Assembly: GCA_016192145.1 (NCBI GenBank)
Contig: JACPUT010000018.1
Coordinates: 186,001 to 250,000, forward strand
Direction: 5' to 3'
Length of the DNA: 64,000 nucleotides
Origin: Acidobacteriota bacterium
GTDB taxonomy: Bacteria; Acidobacteriota; Holophagae; Holophagales; Holophagaceae
The notes below the pieces were generated by a model. The model made no database searches and was not told the DNA's origin. It saw nothing but the letters and a program-made list of their open reading frames with translations. Of this stretch, positions 27,266 through 35,151 are shown piece by piece. Made by a program: the position numbers and the translations under genes. Position 1 is the stretch's first letter. Each line of letters starts with the position of its first letter.

Positions 27266-28397
27266 CACTACCTGGAAGACCTACCTCAAGCCGCTGGCCT
27301 CGCTTCAGCTCACCATCGTCCTGCTGGCCCTCCTCATGGGGCTCGTGGTGGCCTGCACCTTGGCCCAGGTAAACCTCGGCATCTTCCGCGCGGTGGAAGT
27401 CTACATGCGCAGCTTCCTCGTGTGGTGGGGCCCCGCTTCCGCCACGTGGGAGATCCCCGTGTTCCCCGGCGGCGCGCTGGTGGGTGGGGCCCTCCTCATC
27501 AACCTCACGGCCGCCATGTTCGTGCGCCTGGAGGCCTCCTGGCGCAAGGGTGGCCTCTGGCTCTCGCACATCGGCCTGATCGTGCTCTTCCTCGGCGAGT
27601 TCGTCGCCGGGGGATTCCAGGTCGAGACGATGATGCCCGTGGAAGTCGGGCAGACCATGAACTACGCGGAGTCCAACCGCCACGCGGAGCTGGTCTTCAT
27701 CGAGGATGGCGCCACGGAGGACACCGTCTATTCCATCGCCCCGTCGAGGGTGGTGGAGGGTGGCCTGATCCAGGACGCGGCGCTGCCGGCCTCCGTGAAC
27801 ATCGTGGAGTACCACCGCAATTCCAAGGTGATGACGGCCCCCGTGCTGGCGGCGAAGAGCCGCGCCAACGCGGGCTTCGGCCAGCAGGTGGTGGCCCAGG
27901 CGGCGGATCCCGCTCCCTCCGAGGAGCAGAACATCCCCTCGGCCTACGTGGAGCTGAAGTCCAGCAAGGGGGTGAACCTCGGCACCTGGCTCCTCTCCAC
28001 GGCCCTGGAACCCCAGCCCATCGACATCGACGGCAAACCCTATCGGGTGGCCCTGCGGCAGTGGCGCAACTACATGCCCTTCAGCCTCACCCTGAAGGAA
28101 TTCCGCCACGACAAATACGCGGGCACCGAGATCGCCAAGAATTTCGCCAGCCTCGTCCGGTTGACCGATCCCGAGACCAAGGAGGACCGTGACGTCCTCA
28201 TCTATATGAACCACCCCCTCCGCTATCGGGGCCGCACCTTCTTCCAGGCCTCCTTCGGCAAGGGCGACACGCTCTCCATCTTCCAGGTCGTCGAGAACCC
28301 CGGCTGGCAGATCCCCTACTGGGCCTGCGTCATCGTGAGCCTGGGCCTGGCCTGGTACTTCATCGCCCGCATGCTTCCCGCCCGGAGGTCCGCATGA
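27258..28397 (+). CDS. ResB-like cytochrome c biogenesis protein (System II)
   Basis: A 379-residue membrane protein of the ResB/CcsB family, which with CcsA/ResC carries haem across the membrane and attaches it to apocytochromes c. N-terminal helices at about 12-35, 70-87 and 98-116, a large periplasmic domain (about 120-345) with NHPLRYRGRTFFQASF near its end, and a last helix at about 350-372 match the family. The start is GTG 27258, overlapping the lipoprotein gene. The stop overlaps the ccsA start (ATGA). Confidence 0.88.
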   Translation: MANTTWKTYLKPLASLQLTIVLLALLMGLVVACTLAQVNLGIFRAVEVYMRSFLVWWGPASATWEIPVFPGGALVGGALLINLTAAMFVRLEASWRKGGLWLSHIGLIVLFLGEFVAGGFQVETMMPVEVGQTMNYAESNRHAELVFIEDGATEDTVYSIAPSRVVEGGLIQDAALPASVNIVEYHRNSKVMTAPVLAAKSRANAGFGQQVVAQAADPAPSEEQNIPSAYVELKSSKGVNLGTWLLSTALEPQPIDIDGKPYRVALRQWRNYMPFSLTLKEFRHDKYAGTEIAKNFASLVRLTDPETKEDRDVLIYMNHPLRYRGRTFFQASFGKGDTLSIFQVVENPGWQIPYWACVIVSLGLAWYFIARMLPARRSA

Positions 28398-30229
28398 TCC
28401 GCGCCTGGTTTGCCAAGCTCCTCATCCTGGCCCTGGCCCTCACCGGACTGCAGGCCCAGGGGCCGCGCCCCGACGCCAAGGCTTTCGGCGCCCTGCCCGT
28501 GCTCCACAATGGCCGCGTGAAGCCCCTGGATACCGTGGGACGCAGCACGCTCCTCATGATCCGGGGCAAGCAGACCGTCCGCCACGAGGGCCAAACCCTC
28601 ACGGCCAACACGTGGATGCTGGATCTGATGTTCAACCCGGAGCTCGCCGACAAGTACCAGGTCTTCATGATCAATGACGCCGACGTGGTGGCCATGCTCG
28701 GCAAGCGCCCCGACGAGCAGCGCTTCTTCTCCCTGAAGGACCTCGAGCCCAAGCTCAGCGAGATCATGGAGCAGTCGGAGAAGGCCCATCAGGTCGAGAA
28801 CGCCGTGCGGGATCGCTTCCAGCGGGCCATCTCCAGCCTGGGCGAGAAGATCACCGCCTACCAGCGGCTGAAGAACTCCCTGCAGGTGGAGGACACCACC
28901 GACCTGCGCATGGAACTCTCCGCCTTCGGCACGGCCCTCTCGGAGGGATCCAAGGCCTTCCAGGCCCAGCAGGCCGGACAGAAATTCGATCAGGGCGCCA
29001 TGGATCGCGTGATGCCCTTCATCCAGCGCTACCAGTTCATCGCGGGCGCCGCCTCCTTCGCCTTCCTTCCCCCCGCCAAGGGCGGAAGCGATCACGACTG
29101 GGTGAACGTCGGCAACTCCCTCCTGGAATCCGCCAAGACCGGGGCCCCGCACCCCTCGGTGCTCCCCCTGGCGGAGGCATCCCACGCCTGGAAGCAGGGG
29201 GACAAGGCCGCCTTCGACAAGGCGACCGCAGCCCTGCAGGGCATCTTGAAGGAACGCCTCCCGGCGCAGACCTTCAGCAAGGCCAGCCTGGAAGTGACGT
29301 TCAACGCCCTGGAGCCCTTCTACAAGTCCACCCTCCTCTACCTTGTCGCGTTCCTCATGTACTGCTTCTCCTGGATCATGTACGAGAAGCCCCTGCAGAA
29401 GGCCGCCTGGTGGGTCATGCTGGGCACCCTGGCCCTGCACACCTTCGGCATGGTCACCCGCATGTACCTGGAGGGCCGCCCCCCCGTCACAAACCTCTAC
29501 TCCTCCGCCGTGTTCATCGGCTGGTTCGCGGTGCTCCTCGCCGTGCCCTTCGAGCGCTACAGCAAGCGGGGCTTCGCGGCCCTGGGCGGCTGCGTGGTCG
29601 GTGCGGCCACGCTGGTGATCGCGCAAAGCCTCACCGGCAGCGGGGACACCATGGGCGTGATGGTGGCGGTGCTGGACAGCAACTTCTGGCTGGCCACCCA
29701 CGTCACGACCATCACCATCGGCTACAGCGCCACCTTCCTGGCCGGCCTGCTGGCCCACATCTACATCCTCCGGGGTCTGCTCTCCTCCAGCTTCACCAAG
29801 GAGGAGGCGGGGGTGCTGGTGAAGTCCGCCTATGGCGTGATCTGCTTCGCCCTCTTCTTCAGCTTCGTGGGCACCGTGCTGGGCGGCATCTGGGCCGACC
29901 AGAGCTGGGGCCGCTTCTGGGGCTGGGATCCCAAGGAGAATGGCGCCCTGCTGATCGTGCTCTGGAACGCCCTCATCCTCCACGCCCGGTGGGCGGGGAT
30001 GATCCGGGACCGGGGCCTCATGATCATGGCCATCGTGGGCGGCATCATCACCAGCCTCTCCTGGTTCGGCGTGAACATGCTGGGGATCGGCCTCCACTCC
30101 TACGGCTTCATGGACCAGGCTTTCTACGCCTTGGTGGGATTCGCCGCCCTCGAGCTCCTGATGATCGGCCTGGCGTGCCTCCCCCCGCACATCTGGCGCA
30201 GCAAGATCATCCCGCTGTCCAAGAACTGA
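28394..30229 (+). CDS. ccsA: CcsA/ResC cytochrome c synthase subunit, long form
   Basis: Haem-handling partner of ResB. The 611-residue protein is about twice the usual CcsA. A signal-like helix (1-22) and a periplasmic region of about 290 residues (beginning GALPVLHNGRVKPLDT) precede the canonical membrane part, which has the WWD-type motif GGIWADQSWGRFWGWDPKENG and flanking His residues (LHTFGMV, HVTTITIGYS, LHARWAG). The long N-terminal extension occurs in some System II lineages. It is coupled to resB by a 4-base overlap, and a terminator follows. It is needed for the multihaem cytochrome encoded at 47 kb. Confidence 0.92.
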   Translation: MIRAWFAKLLILALALTGLQAQGPRPDAKAFGALPVLHNGRVKPLDTVGRSTLLMIRGKQTVRHEGQTLTANTWMLDLMFNPELADKYQVFMINDADVVAMLGKRPDEQRFFSLKDLEPKLSEIMEQSEKAHQVENAVRDRFQRAISSLGEKITAYQRLKNSLQVEDTTDLRMELSAFGTALSEGSKAFQAQQAGQKFDQGAMDRVMPFIQRYQFIAGAASFAFLPPAKGGSDHDWVNVGNSLLESAKTGAPHPSVLPLAEASHAWKQGDKAAFDKATAALQGILKERLPAQTFSKASLEVTFNALEPFYKSTLLYLVAFLMYCFSWIMYEKPLQKAAWWVMLGTLALHTFGMVTRMYLEGRPPVTNLYSSAVFIGWFAVLLAVPFERYSKRGFAALGGCVVGAATLVIAQSLTGSGDTMGVMVAVLDSNFWLATHVTTITIGYSATFLAGLLAHIYILRGLLSSSFTKEEAGVLVKSAYGVICFALFFSFVGTVLGGIWADQSWGRFWGWDPKENGALLIVLWNALILHARWAGMIRDRGLMIMAIVGGIITSLSWFGVNMLGIGLHSYGFMDQAFYALVGFAALELLMIGLACLPPHIWRSKIIPLSKN

Positions 30230-30246
30230 GGCCCTGGCTCGTATTG

Positions 30247-30276
30247 AAGGCCCCGACCCCACGGCCGGGGCCTTTT
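30247..30276 (+). terminator. Rho-independent terminator after ccsA
   Basis: Stem aaggccccg / cggggcctt with a short loop followed by tttt, 18 bases after the ccsA stop. Confidence 0.85.
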
Positions 30277-30304
30277 CATTCCAGCGCTCTGGCAAACTGA
30301 AGCG

Positions 30305-31072
30305 GTGCCCTCCCTCTTCGACGCCCACTGCCACCTTCAGGACCCCCGCATCGGAGGGGAAGCCGATGGCATGATCCGCCGGGCCCGGGCGGTGGGCGTC
30401 GATCACCTGGTCTGTTGCGGCACGGAACCGGCGGATTGGACGCGGGTGCTCCACCTCGCCAAGCGCTTTCCGCAGGTGATCCCCATGATCGGGCTCCACC
30501 CCTGGCGGGCGGCCGCGGCGCCTTCGGGGTGGCTGGTCCTGCTCAAACAGCTGGCCCGCGCCCATCGCGTGGGCATCGGCGAATGCGGGCTCGACTTCGC
30601 CATTCCCGGGGATCGGGCGGCCCAGGAAGAGACCTTCCGGCAGCATCTGCGGTTGGCGCGGGAACTGAATCGGCCGGTGGCCCTCCACTGTGTGAAGGCC
30701 TGGGAACGCTTCGTGGCGGTGCTCCAGGAGGAGGGACTACCCGAAGCGGGAGGGCTGGTCCATTCCTACTCCGGCAGCGCGGAGCTGGCCGTCATCCTCC
30801 AGGACCTCGGCCTTCACCTCTCCTTCGCGGCCACGGTTGCCCGGCCGGGCAATCGCAAGGCTCCCTTGTCGCTGGCCGTGGTGCGCCCGGAACGCCTGCT
30901 TCTGGAATCCGATGCCCCGGATCAGGCCACGGGCGGCGTCAGCCTCAACGAGCCCGCGCGGATCACGGCGGTGGTGCAAGCGGTGGCCCGGTTCCGGGGG
31001 GAATCGGAAGCCCGGGTGATGGAGCTGGCCTTCACCAATGGGCGAAGGTTGTTCAAGGAGTGGATCGCATGA
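30305..31072 (+). CDS. TatD-family metal-dependent hydrolase
   Basis: A 255-residue TIM-barrel hydrolase with the TatD metal ligands: FDAHCHL (His-x-His), GECGLDF (Glu), LHCVKAW (His), HSYSG (His) and LESDAPD (Asp). Family members act as 3'-5' DNA/RNA exonucleases or deoxyribonucleases. The start is GTG 30305 with a weak ribosome site. The stop overlaps the tcdA start by 4 bases. Confidence 0.9.
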   Translation: MPSLFDAHCHLQDPRIGGEADGMIRRARAVGVDHLVCCGTEPADWTRVLHLAKRFPQVIPMIGLHPWRAAAAPSGWLVLLKQLARAHRVGIGECGLDFAIPGDRAAQEETFRQHLRLARELNRPVALHCVKAWERFVAVLQEEGLPEAGGLVHSYSGSAELAVILQDLGLHLSFAATVARPGNRKAPLSLAVVRPERLLLESDAPDQATGGVSLNEPARITAVVQAVARFRGESEARVMELAFTNGRRLFKEWIA

Positions 31073-31803
31073 GGTGGTACTCGCGCACGGAGCTGTTGCT
31101 GGGGGAGGCCTCCCTGGATCGACTGCGGGGGGCGAAGGTGGCCGTCTTCGGATTGGGCGGGGTCGGGGGCTTCGCGGTGGAGGCCTTGGCCCGGGCTGGG
31201 GTGGGGACCCTGCGGCTCGTGGATCACGACGTGGTGAGCGGCTCCAACATGAACCGCCAGATCTACGCCCTGCGCAGCACCCTGGGGCAAGCCAAGGTAG
31301 ACGTGGCCAAGGCCCGGGTGCTGGACATCAACCCCGACTGCCAGGTGGACGCCCGCCGGGCCTTCATCAACGCGGAGTCCCTTCCCGAACTCCTTGATGG
31401 CGGCTTCGACGTGGTGGTGGATGCCATCGATTCCGTGAGTTGCAAGGTGGCCCTCCTGCATGCGGCCAGTGAGCGGGGCATCTTCACCGTCTCCAGCATG
31501 GGTGCCGGGGGCCGGCTCGACGCCGCCAACGCTCACGTGGCGGACCTCAGCCAGACGCGCATGTGCCCGCTCGCCGCCATCATCCGCAAGAACCTCCGGA
31601 AGCTCGGCCTGCACAAGGGCATCCGCTGCGTCTACAGCCTGGAGCCCGCCGACAACAAGCGGGAGCCCAACCCCTTGGACTACGTGCCTCACGTGGGGCC
31701 AGGCCGGGAGCGGCGCCCCCTGGGCACCATCTCCTACATGCCCGCGATCTTCGGGCTGCGGGTGGCGGAGGAAGTGCTTCGCCACCTGTTGCAGCGCTCC
31801 TGA
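31069..31803 (+). CDS. tcdA: tRNA threonylcarbamoyladenosine dehydratase (TcdA/CsdL)
   Basis: A 244-residue E1-like enzyme that uses ATP to cyclise t6A37 of ANN-decoding tRNAs to ct6A. The nucleotide loop VFGLGGVGGFAVEALARAG, the DHDVVSGSNMNRQ motif, DAIDSVSCKVAL and the C-terminal GTISYMPAIFGL identify the TcdA branch of ThiF/MoeB proteins. It lacks the zinc Cys pairs of MoeB. It is coupled to the TatD gene. Confidence 0.93.
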   Translation: MRWYSRTELLLGEASLDRLRGAKVAVFGLGGVGGFAVEALARAGVGTLRLVDHDVVSGSNMNRQIYALRSTLGQAKVDVAKARVLDINPDCQVDARRAFINAESLPELLDGGFDVVVDAIDSVSCKVALLHAASERGIFTVSSMGAGGRLDAANAHVADLSQTRMCPLAAIIRKNLRKLGLHKGIRCVYSLEPADNKREPNPLDYVPHVGPGRERRPLGTISYMPAIFGLRVAEEVLRHLLQRS

Positions 31804-31828
31804 TCCCTGAGCGACCCTCTCCTTCAAC

Positions 31829-31864
31829 GCCCAGAGGCCCCGGTGTGAGCTGGGGCCCCTGGGC
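31829..31864. terminator. Hairpin between convergent tcdA and the copper-oxidase gene
   Basis: gcccagaggcccc (31829-31841) pairs with ggggcccctgggc (31852-31864) with one mismatch and a 10-base loop. It lies in the 80-base gap between two convergent stops. No long T-run follows, so bidirectional termination is likely rather than proven. Confidence 0.5.
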
Positions 31865-31883
31865 GCTTCAATCTGCACCTTCC

Positions 31884-34800
31884 CTAATGTCCGTGAGGCA
31901 TGGGTGATTCCTTGGATGGGGCCACCACCTGCACCCACTTCGCCACGGACGGCACGCCTTGGTCGCTCACGATGAAGAGCATGTAGTAGCCGGGTGGGAC
32001 GAGGTTCGGATTGGCGGGCATCTCCGTGTGGAGGTGGCAGGCGTGGCGGCGGAAGGGGAGGTCGATGAGGCGCTGCTCGCTGTCATAGGAGTGGGTGGTG
32101 GCCATGGGTTTCACGAGGCTGATCCACTTGATCCGCGAGGCATCGGGCGAGTGCACGGCGAATGCGGCGCCCAGGGCGACCTTCTCCGGCGCCCGTTCCA
32201 GGCAGGGGCGAGGGCCCTTGAACAGGTAAGGCGGGTGGTAGATCTCGATGCGCTTCTCATCGTTGCGGCGGCTGGGGTTGGAGCCGGAGGTCAACACGCG
32301 GCCATCGGGCATCAGCAGGGCAATGGAGTGGTACATCCGGGGCACGCGGGCCCGAGCGCCCGTATGCCAGGTGTTCGTCGCGGGGTCGTAGATCTCCGCT
32401 TCGGTGGAAGCGGTCAGGGCATCCTCGGCGATGCCGCTTCCGCCGGTAGCCACCACGGTGCGATCTGGAAGGATGACCGCGTTCACGTGGATGCGGTTGC
32501 GCAGCATGGAGGGGACCTGGACGTAGGTGGGGGAGGGCGCGTCGGTGTCGATGACATGCACCTTGTTGATGCTCGGGCTCCCGCCGCCCATCACCATGAC
32601 CTTCTGGGTCTGGGCAGGGGGAAGTAGCACGGTGGCCCCCTGATCCCGGGCGCCGAAGTTGAAGCTCGCGGGGACCGCCGCCGCGGGCAATGGGGTGTAG
32701 GCCCCCGTGGTGGGGTTGAGGTAGCCCGGGGCCATGCCTGAACCGCCCAGGCGCATGCCCGAATGGAAGACGCGCCCATCCTTCAGGAGGTGAAGGTGGG
32801 GGTAGAGGGGCCAGCCGATGCCGGGCCCCGCGACGCTCCATCCCGTGGGGGCGTCGTAGATTTCGTTCTCAGGCGATCCGCCACCGGAGGTGGCCATGGG
32901 ATGGCCATTCCCCAATCCGATGAGGGTGGGGTACCAGCGGCCGTTCTTCATGGCCTGGACGAAGGTCCACTGTTCGCTGATGGGGTCGAAGATCAGGGAT
33001 GATTTGAGCCCCACGAAGGGATCGTAACGTTCGGTGCCGCCGGCCACGAAGACGGGGCCATCGGGCAGGAAGCATTGGCCGGCGCAGAAGACGTCCGTGG
33101 GCGTGGGCGGCAGGGTGAAACCGCCGTTCTCATAGTCGTACACGGCGCTGCGCAGGCCCGTGGTGTAGAGCTCATCGTTGCCCGAGCCGGCGAAGAACAG
33201 CACCTTGCCGGTGTGCATGAGGGCCGCGTGCACGGTGAGGATGGGGGTCTCGCAGGGCAGCAGCTCCCAGTAGCCCAGCTTCGCTGCCTCCAGCGGATTG
33301 AAGGCGGGTTGGGCTGGAACCTTCATCGGCATGGGCTTGGGTTCCGGCATGGGGTCATGGGGATGGCTCCCGCCATGCACGTGCTCTTCCATCATCATGA
33401 TGTTTTCGGGAATGCCGTCGATCATCGGCCCCATGCCGCTCATGGGGCCCGTTTCCATGCCGTGGGTGTGCGAACCTCCGCCCGTGGAGCCGGGTCGCTG
33501 ATGCGCCTTGAGGCAGCGGCGCAGATCCACCCAGCCGCACTCGGTGCCGCACCCGCAGGTGGGGAGCACGAAGTCGATCTGCTTGAGGATTTCATCAGTG
33601 ATCCAGACCTTCTGCTTGGACCTCACCAGGCCGGCGAGTCCGGCCATCATGTGTTCCTCGATGTGACAGTGGAACAGGAAGTCCCCGCAGAGGGTGATGA
33701 GGCAGGCATCGGGTGGCGGGGTGCAGCACTGGAGCGCTTCCAGCTCGCAGGGCAGGCGAAGGGCGAGGGGGACCTCGGTGTCGAGGATGAAGGTCTCCAC
33801 GGGGCTCAGCCCATGCACGTCACTGGCGCCGGTGGGGGGATGGGGGAATTGCCACCGGGCGGCATGGGGGTGGAAGTTGTGCCACACGCTGCCCACGTCG
33901 AGGTTGAAGAGGTACCAGCGGATGCGATCCCCGGGCTGGCCCGTGATGATGGGGGTGTTGCCAACGTAGGCGCGGCCGTTGAGGCAGTAGGTCTGGTTGC
34001 CGCCACCGCCGGCGAAGACGATGTGCTGATTGGCGCCATTGTTTTTCCAGACCACCTGGGTGCCCGCGGTGACGGTGACATCCGCGGGGGTGAAGGCGTT
34101 GTCCACGATGCTGATGGCGACGGGAGCGCCAGGGCTGCCCGCCACAACCCGGACCCGGCCGTGCATGCTGGCGCCGTGGATGCGGCAGATGTAATCGCAG
34201 GTCTCGCCGGCATCGGGGAAGGTGGTGCTGTAGGTCTGGCCCGTGGAGAGCATGGGGCTCTCGAACTTGCAGTGGTTCATCACGTCGGCCATGGCGTGGA
34301 TGAAGAGGGGGACTTCGTGATCCGCCCGAGGGGCCTTGGGATCGCGCACGACGAGGCCGCCGAAGAGGCCGCGGTTGATGCTGGCCCCGACCATTCGAAC
34401 GTGATCGTGGAAGGGCCAGGCACCGATCATCTCCTCGGTGATGTCGAAGACGTAGGTCCAGCTCTGTCCGGGCAGGATCTCATCGCTCCGGCGCCCATCT
34501 TTGGTGGCGATGCCCCGGGGCCAAGCGCCGTCGGATTCGATGCCATACCGCAGGCCGTGCACGTGCAGGCTGTGGCACTCGTTGGGATCCGCATTGCGCA
34601 CGTGGATGTAGAGCCGCTCACCGGGCTTCGCCCAGAGCACGGCGCCGGGAACGCGGTGATCCCAGGGCGGCTCGGTGGAATCCGAAGGCGCGATGGGCGA
34701 CGTGTTGGGCACCGCGTAGTCAGGATCCAGGTATTCACGGTAGACGAGCGCATCCACCCGGGCCTGAAGGATTTCATCGGAGGGGATGCGCCCCAGGTCA

Positions 34801-34922
34801 TGGCCCTCGTTCAGCTGGCAATCCCGGCCGTATCGCCGGGCGCAGAGGAGGGGGGCCAGGGGGCTGTAGCCGTCGAGGGGTTCGATTTGCAGGAAGATGT
34901 CGCGGCGGGCGCAGTCGGTCAT
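31884..34922 (-). CDS. Multicopper oxidase fused to a glyoxal/galactose-oxidase-type copper-radical oxidase
   Basis: A 1012-residue fusion. Residues about 95-435 form a multicopper oxidase with all four His-x-His elements of the trinuclear site (HVH 120-122, HDH 172-174, HPH 351-353, HCH 418-420) and type 1 ligands His348, Cys419, His424. Embedded are plastocyanin-like segments, one with His217, Cys246, His249, Met253 and another starting FTPADVTVTAGTQVVWKN. Residues 456-533 are a Cys cluster and a Met/His-rich linker. Residues about 555-1003 are a kelch/DUF1929 radical oxidase keeping Cys613 and Tyr664 (the thioether pair), Tyr864-His865 and His944. No signal peptide is visible from ATG 34922 (GGAAAGG upstream), so location is unclear. 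Substrates are unknown. Confidence 0.9.
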   Translation of the reverse strand: MTDCARRDIFLQIEPLDGYSPLAPLLCARRYGRDCQLNEGHDLGRIPSDEILQARVDALVYREYLDPDYAVPNTSPIAPSDSTEPPWDHRVPGAVLWAKPGERLYIHVRNADPNECHSLHVHGLRYGIESDGAWPRGIATKDGRRSDEILPGQSWTYVFDITEEMIGAWPFHDHVRMVGASINRGLFGGLVVRDPKAPRADHEVPLFIHAMADVMNHCKFESPMLSTGQTYSTTFPDAGETCDYICRIHGASMHGRVRVVAGSPGAPVAISIVDNAFTPADVTVTAGTQVVWKNNGANQHIVFAGGGGNQTYCLNGRAYVGNTPIITGQPGDRIRWYLFNLDVGSVWHNFHPHAARWQFPHPPTGASDVHGLSPVETFILDTEVPLALRLPCELEALQCCTPPPDACLITLCGDFLFHCHIEEHMMAGLAGLVRSKQKVWITDEILKQIDFVLPTCGCGTECGWVDLRRCLKAHQRPGSTGGGSHTHGMETGPMSGMGPMIDGIPENIMMMEEHVHGGSHPHDPMPEPKPMPMKVPAQPAFNPLEAAKLGYWELLPCETPILTVHAALMHTGKVLFFAGSGNDELYTTGLRSAVYDYENGGFTLPPTPTDVFCAGQCFLPDGPVFVAGGTERYDPFVGLKSSLIFDPISEQWTFVQAMKNGRWYPTLIGLGNGHPMATSGGGSPENEIYDAPTGWSVAGPGIGWPLYPHLHLLKDGRVFHSGMRLGGSGMAPGYLNPTTGAYTPLPAAAVPASFNFGARDQGATVLLPPAQTQKVMVMGGGSPSINKVHVIDTDAPSPTYVQVPSMLRNRIHVNAVILPDRTVVATGGSGIAEDALTASTEAEIYDPATNTWHTGARARVPRMYHSIALLMPDGRVLTSGSNPSRRNDEKRIEIYHPPYLFKGPRPCLERAPEKVALGAAFAVHSPDASRIKWISLVKPMATTHSYDSEQRLIDLPFRRHACHLHTEMPANPNLVPPGYYMLFIVSDQGVPSVAKWVQVVAPSKESPMPHGH

Positions 34923-35019
34923 GGGGCACCTTTCCAAAAGGGGGGAGTCAGGGCGTGGCCGGCCCCCCCTGGCGGAAGGCGCAGCTCATTCCCATCTCGG
35001 TGGACGATCCGCCTTAAGG

Positions 35020-35102
35020 TAGGTCAAATTGAATCAATCACAATATCAAAAATCTTTTTTTAACCAGCAGCGATATGCGAGGTAAGCCCTTTGGCTACCT
35101 CG
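35020..35102 (-). promoter_or_regulatory. AT-rich stretch and hairpin upstream of the copper-oxidase gene
   Basis: The only strongly AT-rich patch in this area (35025-35065) lies about 100-140 bases upstream of the copper-oxidase start and probably holds its promoter; TTGATA and TTGTGA are -35 candidates but no convincing -10 pairs with them. Beside it is a hairpin, cgaggtaagccc / ggctacctcg (35078-35102, one bulge), with no T-run on the minus strand, so it is more likely an operator or leader structure than a terminator. Confidence 0.3.
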
Positions 35103-35151
35103 GAGGAAGAATTACTCTCTCGATTCAACCCCTTGGGTCTGGCCGCGGCCC

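Noticed and set aside
28316-30688. A 790-codon open frame on the minus strand opposite ccsA
   Set aside because: The product is a low-complexity Gly/His/Glu/Arg-rich sequence without any domain. The plus strand carries a clear CcsA in the normal codon pattern; long antisense frames are usual at this GC content.
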